Below are positions 16,333-24,484 of a stretch of DNA of 46,993 bases, piece after piece. This DNA comes from Qingrenia yutianensis (GTDB taxonomy: Bacteria; Bacillota; Clostridia; UMGS1810). Made by a program: the position numbers and the translations under genes. Location: the NCBI RefSeq assembly GCF_014385105.1, contig NZ_JACRTE010000014.1, positions 1 to 46,993 on the forward strand. Reading direction: 5' to 3'. The notes below the pieces were generated by a model, which did no database searches, was not told where the DNA came from, and was given only the letters and a program-made list of their open reading frames with translations. Each line of letters opens with the position of its first letter. Position 1 is the first letter of the stretch.

Positions 16333-16635
16333 AAAAGGCGGTTTTAGCCACTCCTCAATAAGAAAGCATTGGTTTTGAAGCCGTATTTTAAATTCATACT
16401 ACGTCAAAAACCTGCCATATGCGTCAGCATAACGGCAGGTTTTATTTCTTGTCTGAATTGTAAAATCCGATATTCAAAACTGCTCTGCACCTTAAAAACA
16501 AGATTTTTTGATGAATTTCAAGGCAAAAAAGTGAGTAATCCTGACGGATTGCGGGCTTTTTTAACGCAGAAAGGCGCGAAAAATATGTTTTTAAGGCAAT
16601 GTTGTCTTATCGAGGAGTGGCTTTAGCCGCCTTTT
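16333..16635. repeat. Palindromic element A with inverted ends (MITE-like)
   Basis: A 303-bp element bounded by 31-bp imperfect inverted repeats (16333-16363 and 16605-16635, four mismatches). Inside are two hairpins in opposite orientation: stem TATGC/GCATA with loop GTCA (16418-16431), nested in AAAACCTGCC/GGCAGGTTTT, and AATCC/GGATT with loop TGAC (16537-16550). The first is followed by TTTTATTTCTT and may terminate trpB2 transcripts. No transposase is encoded. A related element lies at 41487-41763. An open frame across it has no family resemblance and is not called. Confidence 0.75.
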
Positions 16636-16641
16636 TCTTTT

Positions 16642-17049
16642 TTACCTTTTTCCGATATTTATGCCGACAATACCGCCGATTGCACCGAAAACGAACGCCG
16701 AAACGAGCGACAGCGCAAAACGCAGACCGAAATCCGCACCGGTGTATACAAGCTCGCCGATGACCGTTAAAAGCGCGCGGTAGATGACCGCGCAAATTCC
16801 GCCGTGCAAATATCCGCGCGACTGTGCGTTTTTTGCCGAAAGCACACCGCATACAAAGGCGCATATTGCGTTTACAACCCCCACTGCGGTTTTTGAAAAG
16901 TCCTCGTTAAACGGCGTATATGTAACAATCAGCGCAAGAATAAACAGCACAACAAGCGCCAGAAGATACGAAAATCCCACCGCGAAAAGTACGGTTTTAA
17001 GGCGCGCTCCGCCGTTTCCCTCCGCAGATGCAAATTCAATTTTTTTCAA
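16642..17049 (-). CDS. TIGR04086 family (DUF3792) membrane protein
   Basis: A small integral membrane protein with four hydrophobic segments, about 135 residues. AVGFSYLLALVVLFILALIVTYTPF, AICAFVCGVLSAKNAQSRGYLHGG and the glycine-rich C terminus FVFGAIGGIVGINIGKR match the TIGR04086/DUF3792 family, which is widespread in Firmicutes and often sits next to yajC, as here; its function is unknown. TTG 17049 is preferred because GGGGTGA lies 5 nt before it, but GTG 17058 in the same frame is possible. Its ribosome site is inside a terminator-like hairpin. Confidence 0.85.
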   Translation of the reverse strand: MKKIEFASAEGNGGARLKTVLFAVGFSYLLALVVLFILALIVTYTPFNEDFSKTAVGVVNAICAFVCGVLSAKNAQSRGYLHGGICAVIYRALLTVIGELVYTGADFGLRFALSLVSAFVFGAIGGIVGINIGKR

Positions 17050-17057
17050 AAAAATCA

Positions 17058-17093
17058 CCCCGAATAACCTTTATATTACAAGCTTATTCGGGG
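17058..17093 (-). terminator. Terminator-like hairpin overlapping the TIGR04086 ribosome site
   Basis: CCCCGAATAA and TTATTCGGGG pair, with T-rich tracts on both sides (TTTTGCATTTT on plus, GATTTTTTT on minus). On the minus strand it comes just after yajC. Its second arm is the GGGGTG ribosome site of the next gene, so it could end yajC transcripts or gate translation. Confidence 0.75.
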
Positions 17094-17116
17094 TTTTGCA
17101 TTTTAATTACAAATTT

Positions 17117-17461
17117 TTACGCTTCGTAAGGTTTGATAACCTCTTTAACCGCCCATTTTTCGATTTTGATGTGGGACACGTCCGCGCCCATACCCGACTC
17201 GATGATGAGCTTGTCGTCTTTTATCGCGGTGATTTTGCCGTGAATACCGCCGATTGTAAGAATTTTATCGCCGACGGTGAGCTGGGAAAGCATTTCTTTA
17301 ACAAGCTTGTCCTTTTTTCTCTGCGGTCTTATCATAATAAAATATAATACCACAAGCATAATAACGGGCAGAGCGAATGCGGAAATAAGGCTTCCGCCTG
17401 TTGCCGCCGCGCCGTTTGCCGCTGTTGCGGCCGGTTCTGCGAATACTGTTTCAAATAACAT
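17117..17461 (-). CDS. yajC: Preprotein translocase subunit YajC
   Basis: A 114-residue protein with one membrane helix (about residues 25-45) followed by the hallmark YFIMIRPQRKKDK and a small soluble domain LTVGDKILTIGGIHGKITAIKDDKLIIE. YajC belongs to the SecDF-YajC accessory complex of the Sec pathway, in the cytoplasmic membrane. ATG 17461 follows GAGGTG. The usual neighbours tgt or secDF are not present. The N-terminal 24 residues are unusually rich in Ala, Gly and Thr. Confidence 0.95.
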   Translation of the reverse strand: MLFETVFAEPAATAANGAAATGGSLISAFALPVIMLVVLYFIMIRPQRKKDKLVKEMLSQLTVGDKILTIGGIHGKITAIKDDKLIIESGMGADVSHIKIEKWAVKEVIKPYEA

Positions 17462-17597
17462 TTATAGCACCTCGTTTTTTTATTGGTAGTAAATATTATA
17501 CAGTATATTTTTATTTTTTGCAATAGTTTTGACAAAATTATCCGTAATTTTTAGGTTTTATGTAAAGGGGCGCATTTGCAATCCCGATTTTAATTTT

Positions 17598-17741
17598 TAA
17601 ATTATCTTGTCATATCAAAAACATAAAATTTGTTATTTTTTAGGTTTGCTCCGCTTTTCCCCGCTTTTAGCGTAAAAGCGGTGCCTGCGGAGCAAAAGAA
17701 AAAATAACGATAACCTATTTTTGATATGAAAAGACAATTCA
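17598..17741. repeat. Near-palindromic repeat related to the window-end repeats
   Basis: The two halves fold on each other through TCATATCAAAAA/TTTTTGATATGA (17610-17621 and 17718-17729), T-rich/A-rich arms, and TTTGCTCCGC/GCGGAGCAAA (17645-17654 and 17687-17696), with a perfect hairpin CCGCTTTTA-GCG-TAAAAGCGG (17661-17681) at the tip. Flanks 17567-17632 and 17745-17800 match, inverted, 271-335 and about 46720-46790. The whole gap 17462-17976 otherwise holds only the etfB promoter. Confidence 0.75.
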
Positions 17742-17878
17742 AACCTTACAAACTGCAAAAGAGGGGTAACAGGGGAACCGTCCCCTCGCCCCTCTTTCCC
17801 TTTTCCACAAAAAAATCGTACATTTTTGTGACTATCATACAAACATTTTAATATGGCTTGATAAAAAATTATCAATTC

Positions 17879-17907
17879 TTGATATATCAAATTAAATATG
17901 TTATTAT
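17879..17907 (+). promoter_or_regulatory. Probable promoter of etfB with overlapping palindrome
   Basis: TTGATA (17879-17884), 17 nt, TATTAT (17902-17907). The -35 lies inside the perfect palindrome TTGATATATCAA (17879-17890), a possible operator. The transcript would have a leader of about 60 nt before etfB. Confidence 0.5.
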
Positions 17908-17976
17908 ATTATTCGTGATATGATTAAATTAAAAAAATAACATAAATCTTCAATTTTTAATGAAAGGACTAACAAA

Positions 17977-18765
17977 ATGAAAATTGCAGTATGTATAAAA
18001 CAGGTGCCCGACACAAACAAAGTCGAAGTTGACCCCGTGACGGGCGTGCTGAAGCGAAATGGCGTCGATTCAAAAATGAACCCGTACGACCTGTACGCAC
18101 TCGAAACCGCGCTCCGCTTAAAAGAACAGTACGGCGGTGAGGTGCGCGTTATCACAATGGGCCCTCCGCAGGCGGAGGCGGTGATATACGAGGCGTTTTC
18201 AATGGGCGTTGACGACGGGTATCTCATAACCGACCGTGCTTTTGCCGGTGCGGACGTTCTCGCGACAAGCCGTGCAATTTCGCAGGGTCTCAAAAAAAGC
18301 GGTGAATTTGACATAATCATCTGCGGAAAGCAGAGCACAGACGGCGACACCGCGCAGGTCGGACCCGAAATTTCGGAATATTTATCCCTTTCGTCGGTGA
18401 CGAACGTTACCGAAATTATATCTGCCGACGCGAAAAGCATAACTGTGAAACGGACCCTTCCCCTCGCGGTCGAAACAGTGAAACTCGCCTTTCCGTGCCT
18501 CATCAGCGTGGAAAAAGACATCTACATTCCGCGTCTGCCGTCGTATCTCAAAAAGCAGGCAACCAAGGACAGGAAAATCACATTGTTTACGCTCGGTGAT
18601 TTTGATGACACCGACCCTATGCACTACGGTTTGAACGGCTCGCCGACACAGGTTCAGCGCATTTTTCCGCCCGAAGTGAACGACAAGCGCGAAATGTGGC
18701 AGGGCGAAAGCGGTGAAATTGTAAGCAAATTCGCCGGCAAACTCAAAGAGCTGAAGTTCATATAA
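17977..18765 (+). CDS. etfB: Electron transfer flavoprotein beta subunit
   Basis: EtfB of 262 residues, the normal size. The N terminus MKIAVCIKQVPDTNKVEVDP and NPYDLYALETALRLKE are typical, as are ICGKQSTDGDTAQVGPEISEYL (about 114-135) and VSVEKD-like LISVEKDIYIPRLPSYLKKQA. Together with EtfA it carries the flavins that split electrons. The order etfB-etfA-FAD oxidase matches the lctBCD genes of Acetobacterium woodii, where lactate oxidation by NAD is driven by ferredoxin. It is 12 nt upstream of etfA and follows ATGAAAGGACT-type leader sequence. Confidence 0.95.
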   Translation: MKIAVCIKQVPDTNKVEVDPVTGVLKRNGVDSKMNPYDLYALETALRLKEQYGGEVRVITMGPPQAEAVIYEAFSMGVDDGYLITDRAFAGADVLATSRAISQGLKKSGEFDIIICGKQSTDGDTAQVGPEISEYLSLSSVTNVTEIISADAKSITVKRTLPLAVETVKLAFPCLISVEKDIYIPRLPSYLKKQATKDRKITLFTLGDFDDTDPMHYGLNGSPTQVQRIFPPEVNDKREMWQGESGEIVSKFAGKLKELKFI

Positions 18766-18777
18766 GGAGAGAAAAAA

Positions 18778-19965
18778 ATGGCAAAAATTGTTTTTCATAA
18801 AGATAAAATCACCGACGTTGAGGCTTTTGTAAGGCTGTGTCCGTTCGGCGCGCTCAAAGTTGAGGCGAGCGGAGAAATTTCTGCCGACGCGGGCTGTAAA
18901 ATGTGCAAAATCTGCGTTAAAAAAGGCCTTGGCGGTGCGGCGCTTGTTGAGGAAGAACCCGTCGAAATTGTAGACAAAAGCAAGTGGAACGGAATTGCGG
19001 TTTACGTTGACCACGAGGACGGAAACATTCACCCCGTGACGTTTGAGCTCATCGGCAAGGCGCGCGAACTTGCGTCTAAAATCGGACACGAGGTTTACTG
19101 CGTGTTTATGGGAAGCGGAATAACAAATTCCGCCGACGAACTTTTGCATTACGGCGCTGACAAGGTTTTTGTTTACGACGACGAAAAGCTTAAAAATTAC
19201 ATATCCGAAACGTACACCGCGGTGTTTGAAGATTTTATAAACAAGGTTAAGCCGTCGGTGATTTTGGTCGGCGCAACCACCGTCGGACGCGAGCTTGCAC
19301 CGCGTGTGGCGGCGAGGTTTAAAACAGGCCTTACCGCGGACTGCACCATTTTGGACATAAACGGCGAAACCGACCTTATCCAAATACGCCCGGCGTTCGG
19401 CGGAAACATTATGGCGCAGATTGTGACGCCGAACAACCGTCCCCAGCTTGCGACGGTGCGCTACAAGGTGATGAATTCACCCGAGCGGTCGGACGAAATC
19501 CACGGCGAAAAAATCATCTGCAAAATTGACGGCAGAAAGCTTGAAACCGCGACAGAGGTTCTTGAAATTTCGCCCAAAGAAAAGGTTAAAACCATTGAGA
19601 GCGCCGACGTTATCGTGGCGTTGGGCAGAGGTGTGAAGTCGAAAGACGACATCAAGATTTTTGAAAAGCTTGCAAATCTTCTCGACGGCGAAATTGCCTG
19701 TACCAGACCGCTTATCGAGGCAGGCTGGCTGGACGCAAAACATCAAATCGGTCTCAGCGGAAGAACGGTTCGTCCGCGCCTTATCATTGCGTGTGGAATT
19801 TCGGGCGCGGTGCAGTTTACCGCCGGAATGAACAATTCCGAATACATTTTCGCGATTAACAAAGACGAAAAAGCGCCCATTTTCAAGACTGCGCACTACG
19901 GCATCACGGGCGACATTTACGAGATTGTGCCGGCGCTTATAAAACGCATTGAGGAGGGCAGATAA
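18778..19965 (+). CDS. etfA: Electron transfer flavoprotein alpha subunit with N-terminal ferredoxin-like domain
   Basis: EtfA of 395 residues, about 60-70 longer than ordinary EtfA. The extra N-terminal part is ferredoxin-like with four cysteines: Cys21 (in CPFG) and Cys40, Cys43, Cys46 (CKMCKIC). In two-cluster ferredoxins these are the four ligands of one cluster, so one [4Fe-4S] centre is predicted. The core has VGATTVGRELAPRVAARFKTGLTADCT, and the C-terminal FAD domain has GLSGRTVRPRLIIACGISGAVQF and INKDEKAPIFKTAHYGITGD. A ferredoxin-like extension is known in lactate Etf of acetogens. Confidence 0.95.
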   Translation: MAKIVFHKDKITDVEAFVRLCPFGALKVEASGEISADAGCKMCKICVKKGLGGAALVEEEPVEIVDKSKWNGIAVYVDHEDGNIHPVTFELIGKARELASKIGHEVYCVFMGSGITNSADELLHYGADKVFVYDDEKLKNYISETYTAVFEDFINKVKPSVILVGATTVGRELAPRVAARFKTGLTADCTILDINGETDLIQIRPAFGGNIMAQIVTPNNRPQLATVRYKVMNSPERSDEIHGEKIICKIDGRKLETATEVLEISPKEKVKTIESADVIVALGRGVKSKDDIKIFEKLANLLDGEIACTRPLIEAGWLDAKHQIGLSGRTVRPRLIIACGISGAVQFTAGMNNSEYIFAINKDEKAPIFKTAHYGITGDIYEIVPALIKRIEEGR

Positions 19966-19966
19966 A

Positions 19967-21358
19967 GTGGCAAAGTTTGACAAAAAAAATTATCTTGACA
20001 TAGAAAAAATTATCCGCGACGGCGAGAGAGTGTTATACAAAGAGAACATCAACGAGGAATATTCGCACGACGAGCTCGGCAACGCTCACAGCGCGCCCGA
20101 CATCGTTGTTAAAGCGCTCACAACCGAGGAGGTTTCGAGCATCGCGCGCTATGCGTACGAAAATGAAATTCCGCTCACCGTGCGCGGAAGCGGAACGGGA
20201 CTTGTCGGCGCGTGCGTGCCTGTTTGCGGAGGCATTGTGCTGGACGTTTCGCAGATGAACAAAATTTTGGAGCTTGACGAGGAAAACCTCACAATCACGG
20301 TTGAACCGGGCGTTCTTTTAATGGAGCTTGCGCAGTTTGTCACCGAGCACGACCTGTTTTATCCGCCCGACCCGGGCGAGAAAACCGCGACAATCGGCGG
20401 AAACATCAGCACAAACGCGGGCGGTATGCGCGCGGTAAAATACGGCGTGACACGCGACTACGTACGTCATCTTGAGGTTGTTCTGCCCGACGGACGGATT
20501 GTGAATTTCGGCGGAAAAATCGTGAAAAACAGTTCGGGTTACGCGCTCAAAGACCTTATGGTCGGCAGTGAGGGCACGCTCGGAATTATCACAAAAGCGA
20601 CGCTCAAACTTCTTCCTCTGCCGAAAAAAACGGTGAGTCTGCTCATTCCGTTTAAAAACATTTCAAAGGCAATCGGCACCGTGCCGAAGATTATCAAGGC
20701 GAAATGTATCCCCACCGCAGTGGAATTTATGCAAAAAGAGGTTATTGAAGACGCGGAAAGCTATCTCGGAAGTAAGTTCCCCGACTCCACCTCCGACGCG
20801 TATCTTTTGCTGAAATTCGACGGAAACAGCAAGGAGGAAATTGAAAATTACTATGACGACACCGCGAAAATCTGCCTTGAAAACGGCGCAATCGACATAT
20901 TTATATCCGACACCGACGAGCGCGACGAAACGATTTGGAAAGCGCGCGGAGCGTTTTTGGAGGCAATCAAAAATTCTACTACCGATATGGACGAGGTGGA
21001 CGTGGTTGTTCCGCGAAGTTCGGTCAACGAAATGGTGGAATTTTCGCACGCACTGCAAAAACAGGTCGGCGCGAGAATTAAATGTTTCGGTCACGCGGGC
21101 GACGGCAATTTGCACATTTACGTTTTAAAAGACGATTTGGGCGAACGCGAATGGGTGGAAAAACTCAATTCCGCAATGAACGAGATGTATAAAAAAGCGA
21201 AAGAGTTAAACGGCGAGGTGTCGGGCGAGCACGGCATAGGCTTTGCAAAAAAAGCGTATCTTGCGCGTTCGCTTGACAGTGCAAACATTGAGCTTATGCG
21301 CGGAATTAAAAAGGTTTTCGACCCGAAAAATATTTTAAATCCGAATAAACTGTTTTAG
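19967..21358 (+). CDS. FAD-linked 2-hydroxyacid (lactate/glycolate-type) dehydrogenase
   Basis: A GlcD/LctD-type flavoprotein of 463 residues. The FAD_binding_4 domain has GSGTGLVGACVPVCGGIVLD and the PP-type loop DPGEKTATIGGNISTNAGGMRAVKYG; the FAD-oxidase_C domain has FGHAGDGNLHIY and GEVSGEHGIGFAKK, with histidines typical of the active site. It probably oxidises D-lactate and passes electrons to EtfAB. GTG 19967 starts one base after the etfA stop and has the GAGGAGGG site in the etfA end. No GlcF-type iron-sulfur subunit is present, as expected for the Etf-linked form. Glycolate or another 2-hydroxyacid cannot be excluded. Confidence 0.9.
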   Translation: MAKFDKKNYLDIEKIIRDGERVLYKENINEEYSHDELGNAHSAPDIVVKALTTEEVSSIARYAYENEIPLTVRGSGTGLVGACVPVCGGIVLDVSQMNKILELDEENLTITVEPGVLLMELAQFVTEHDLFYPPDPGEKTATIGGNISTNAGGMRAVKYGVTRDYVRHLEVVLPDGRIVNFGGKIVKNSSGYALKDLMVGSEGTLGIITKATLKLLPLPKKTVSLLIPFKNISKAIGTVPKIIKAKCIPTAVEFMQKEVIEDAESYLGSKFPDSTSDAYLLLKFDGNSKEEIENYYDDTAKICLENGAIDIFISDTDERDETIWKARGAFLEAIKNSTTDMDEVDVVVPRSSVNEMVEFSHALQKQVGARIKCFGHAGDGNLHIYVLKDDLGEREWVEKLNSAMNEMYKKAKELNGEVSGEHGIGFAKKAYLARSLDSANIELMRGIKKVFDPKNILNPNKLF

Positions 21359-21380
21359 AAAACAAATTTTACCTCATAAC

Positions 21381-21418
21381 AAAAACCCTGCATTTCTAAT
21401 GATTTGCAGGGGTTTTTG
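21381..21418 (+). terminator. Terminator of the etf operon
   Basis: AAAAACCCTGCA and TGCAGGGGTTTTT pair around a 12-nt loop, 22 nt after the dehydrogenase stop. Confidence 0.88.
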
Positions 21419-21425
21419 CATAATA

Positions 21426-21457
21426 AAAACGCACTTCAGTTAGCCGAAGTGCGTTTT
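21426..21457. terminator. Second, bidirectional terminator between convergent genes
   Basis: AAAACGCACTTC (21426-21437) and GAAGTGCGTTTT (21446-21457) pair perfectly over 12 bp. It can serve both the etf operon and the SLH gene that ends at 21484. Confidence 0.88.
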
Positions 21458-21483
21458 GTTATTTCAAAAATATTTCAAAAACA

Positions 21484-22791
21484 TTATTTCGCCGACATTG
21501 CTCTGCCGAACATTGTAATTGCCTCAATGCGCGTAACCGTGTTCTGCGGTTTAACCGAGCCGTCGTCATAGCCTTTTATAATGCCTTTTTCAACCGCTTT
21601 TGCAATGTACGGCGCGGACCATTCAATTTTATCGGCGTCGGTAAATGCCGAAACATCCGCGTTTTCGTCAACCTCAATGCCGAACGCGCCGAGCAGAACC
21701 TTCACAAGCTCCTCACGCGTAATCGCGCCTTTCGGTTTAAACGTACCGTCCTCATAACCTTTCAAAATGCCTTTTTCAAAGCCTGCAAAAACGTACGCCG
21801 CCGCCCAGTCGGAAATCTCATCTTTATCGGCAAACGTAAGCTCGAAACTGTCGCTCAATGCGATACTCGCCGCCGAAACCGCAATTTTCACCGCTTCTTC
21901 ACGAGTGAGCGCCGTGTCGGGATTGAGCATAACCTCGCCGTTTTCGTTTGTGCCTGCGCCCGAAATGATTTTCTTTTCAAACAAATCGTTTGCAAACGCG
22001 TATCCCCAGTGGTTTTTGTCAACATCGGCAAAATTGTGCAAAATCTCCTCGGTCTTTCCGTCGTCGGTCTTTGTGTCTGTGTTTTCGTCGGTTTTTACGT
22101 CGGTGTTCGTGTCATTTTTGCTGTCACCGCCCGATGCTGTGCCCGTACTTCCGCCTTTGGACGGTCTTGACGAACCGCCCGAAGTTGAACCGCCGTTGTT
22201 TCCGTTGTTGCCCGAATTATCGGAGTTGTCCGACTCGTCTGAACTGTCCGAGCCGTCCGACGCAACCGTAACTGTCAAATCGTCCGCGGCAAGACATCTG
22301 TTGTTCTGCGGATCGACCTCAACCGCACTTCTGATGTACGAATCTTCGAGATGAATTGTTGCCGAACCGCTTTTTACAGCCTCAAATTCAATCCAGATAA
22401 GTCTGCCGTAACCGTCCGCGTCCGCCTCAACGAACGGGTCCTGTGCTCCGGCAACCGACGTGTAGTTTATTTTCTGATTTTCCATATCTTTTGTAGAAAT
22501 ATTGGACGGTTTTTTGCTCGTATCGTAAAAATCAAATCCCGTAATTTTGAGATTGTCACTGCAATTTCCCACAATATGGAACGCGGTAACTTTTTCAATT
22601 GGTGTTGAGTCATTAAAATTTACCGCAATATTCACCTTAAATTTGTCGCCTACTTTAATATCGCCGTCGCCGTCACGCTCGATTTTTCCCGAAATTTTGG
22701 TGTAAGTGCCGTACGAATTATCGGCAAAAACCGTGCCGAACGCCGACAAAACCAAAACCAAAGCGAGAATTACCGACAAAAATTTTTTCAT
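21484..22791 (-). CDS. SLH-domain surface protein with cohesin-like N-terminal domain (paralogue 1)
   Basis: From ATG 22791 the protein has 435 residues, with ribosome site AGGGAGGA. A signal peptide (1-23, ending VFADN) is followed by a beta-rich domain (about 30-170: GDKFKVNIAVNF, KVTAFHIVGNCSDNLKI, GRLIWIEFEA, ATIHLEDSYIRSAV) that resembles cohesins, then a Ser/Asp/Asn/Gly-rich linker (about 175-250), then three SLH repeats starting near 252, 317 and 380. SLH repeats bind pyruvylated wall polymer and hold the protein on the surface. The upstream neighbour is a paralogue. The cohesin call is by pattern only. Confidence 0.85.
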   Translation of the reverse strand: MKKFLSVILALVLVLSAFGTVFADNSYGTYTKISGKIERDGDGDIKVGDKFKVNIAVNFNDSTPIEKVTAFHIVGNCSDNLKITGFDFYDTSKKPSNISTKDMENQKINYTSVAGAQDPFVEADADGYGRLIWIEFEAVKSGSATIHLEDSYIRSAVEVDPQNNRCLAADDLTVTVASDGSDSSDESDNSDNSGNNGNNGGSTSGGSSRPSKGGSTGTASGGDSKNDTNTDVKTDENTDTKTDDGKTEEILHNFADVDKNHWGYAFANDLFEKKIISGAGTNENGEVMLNPDTALTREEAVKIAVSAASIALSDSFELTFADKDEISDWAAAYVFAGFEKGILKGYEDGTFKPKGAITREELVKVLLGAFGIEVDENADVSAFTDADKIEWSAPYIAKAVEKGIIKGYDDGSVKPQNTVTRIEAITMFGRAMSAK

Positions 22792-22838
22792 AATATCCTC
22801 CCTGTTGATGTTTATTTTAAAACTTCCGTTTGAAAAAC

Positions 22839-22860
22839 AAAACCCGCAAAAGCGGGTTTT
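22839..22860 (-). terminator. Terminator between the two SLH genes
   Basis: AAAACCCGC/GCGGGTTTT stem (22839-22847, 22852-22860) with a 4-nt loop, followed on the minus strand by GTTTTT. Confidence 0.8.
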
Positions 22861-22881
22861 GTCAATCACATTAAACCAAAA

Positions 22882-24441
22882 TTATTCGGTTAAGCTTTTG
22901 TAAATTTTAAGTGCGCGCTCAAACATAGCAAACGCTTCTTCTCTTGTAACCGACTGCGCAGGTTTAAACGTGTTGTCCTCGTAGCCCAAAACAATGCCGA
23001 GGCTAACCGCTTTCGAGATATAACCTGCCGACCAGCTGATTTCGTCAGCGTCAGCATATTTGATTTCGGGATTTTCGTCAACGCCGAAACCGAATGTGTT
23101 GATAATCATAGCAACAAGCTCTTCACGCGTAACATTGCCTTTCGCTCTGAACGTGTTGTCCTCGTAGCCTCTAACCATTTTGTTGGGGTGGTTTGCACCT
23201 GCCGCAACGTACGGAACAGCCCAGTCTGCAACGTCAGACGCGTCTGCAAAGTTGAGCGTTGCCGATGCGTCAACATCTAAACCGTAAGCCGAAACAGAGA
23301 GTTTTGCCGCTTCTTCTCTTGTGATAAGACCTGTCGGGCGAATGATAAGTTTGCCGTTTTCGTCTTTGCCGTAGCCGTCAACAAGACCCGATTTAACGAG
23401 CGCGTCAATCATATCGTGCGACCAGCGGTTCTTTTCAACGTCGCTGTATTCGCTGTCAGCGGTCGGCTGGTCGGGTTTAACCGGCTCACTGCCGTTAACA
23501 GTCGCCTCGATTGTGTAAACAACCTCTTTGCCGTCTGTACCTTTAACAGTGATTTCTTTCGGCTCGGTAAGGTCGAGTTTGTCGCCTTTTTTGTACGAAA
23601 CCGAAACACCTGTGATACTTACGTTAAGCTCAATATCCGAAGCATCTGTGCCCTCGGGGAGCGTAATGCTGATTTTCTTCGTACCCTGGTCGATTGCAGT
23701 TTCTGCGCCGTCAACGTTTGCAACGGTTACTTTGTCAATCGATCCTGCCTTGCCGGGGTTGCGGACTGTGCCGGTCGGAACACGTTTTCCGCCGTCGTCG
23801 TTAACCTGATATGTTCTCTGCGAGAATACATCACCCGTTATTGTGAAATTGTCGCTGTCTGCTGCGTCAAACGCAGTTCTCACATACGAATTATCAAGCT
23901 TGATTGTGAGCAAACCCGTGCCGACAACTTCAAGTTCAAGCCAAATAAGGGTTGCATTGCTGTTTTCGTCAGCTTTAATCGCGTTGCCCTCTGTGTTGGG
24001 CATAACAACCGCGGTAAAATCAATGTTCTGATCCGCAGTTTTGCTGTTGTGTATCATTTTGTTAAGGTTTTTGTAGCCGTCGGGAATACCGTCCTGAATT
24101 GCAGGCGCAGTTCCGCCGATTTCGGTGATTGCCTCATCAGCCGCAAAACCCGAACCAACAATTTTAAGGTTGTCCGACGTTGTGCCGAGAAGGTGGAACG
24201 CAGTAACCTTGTCCTTTGAAACGCCTTTCAAGCTCGCGCCTATGTAAACCTTTATAATGTCGCCTTTCATAATGCCTTTTGATGCATTTGAAAGTGTACT
24301 TCCTGCCTCGTCGAGCGTGCCGAAACTGCCCAAAAGGGTGTATTTCGAATAGGAATTTTCCGCAAATACGCTGAACGAAAAAGCAGAAATAAGCACTGCA
24401 AATATCAAAGTTAAAGATATAACTTTTTTAGTATTTATCAT
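22882..24441 (-). CDS. SLH-domain surface protein with cohesin-like N-terminal domain (paralogue 2)
   Basis: A 519-residue exported protein: signal peptide 1-28 (ending SVFAENS), a beta-rich cohesin-like domain (about 35-220: GDIIKVYIGASL, KVTAFHLLGTTSDNLKIVG, ATLIWLELEVVGTGLLTIKLDNSYVRTAF), an Ig-like or cadherin-like insert (about 235-318: KKISITLPEGTDASDIELNVSITG... YTIEATVNG), and three SLH repeats starting near 330, 392 and 459. It shares the KVTAFH and SY(V/I)R(T/S)A motifs with the gene downstream, so the two arose by duplication. It is expected on the cell surface bound to wall polymer. Confidence 0.85.
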   Translation of the reverse strand: MINTKKVISLTLIFAVLISAFSFSVFAENSYSKYTLLGSFGTLDEAGSTLSNASKGIMKGDIIKVYIGASLKGVSKDKVTAFHLLGTTSDNLKIVGSGFAADEAITEIGGTAPAIQDGIPDGYKNLNKMIHNSKTADQNIDFTAVVMPNTEGNAIKADENSNATLIWLELEVVGTGLLTIKLDNSYVRTAFDAADSDNFTITGDVFSQRTYQVNDDGGKRVPTGTVRNPGKAGSIDKVTVANVDGAETAIDQGTKKISITLPEGTDASDIELNVSITGVSVSYKKGDKLDLTEPKEITVKGTDGKEVVYTIEATVNGSEPVKPDQPTADSEYSDVEKNRWSHDMIDALVKSGLVDGYGKDENGKLIIRPTGLITREEAAKLSVSAYGLDVDASATLNFADASDVADWAVPYVAAGANHPNKMVRGYEDNTFRAKGNVTREELVAMIINTFGFGVDENPEIKYADADEISWSAGYISKAVSLGIVLGYEDNTFKPAQSVTREEAFAMFERALKIYKSLTE

Positions 24442-24484
24442 ATGTGTGTCCTCGCTTTTACCGATTGATATACTCTTAATAGTC

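Noticed and set aside
16369..16626. Open frame of 85 codons across palindromic element A
   Set aside because: It lies wholly in the hairpins, has no ribosome site and no family resemblance; the element explains it.
20663..21115. Minus-strand open frame inside the FAD dehydrogenase gene
   Set aside because: It lies opposite strongly conserved flavin-domain coding sequence and has no independent support.
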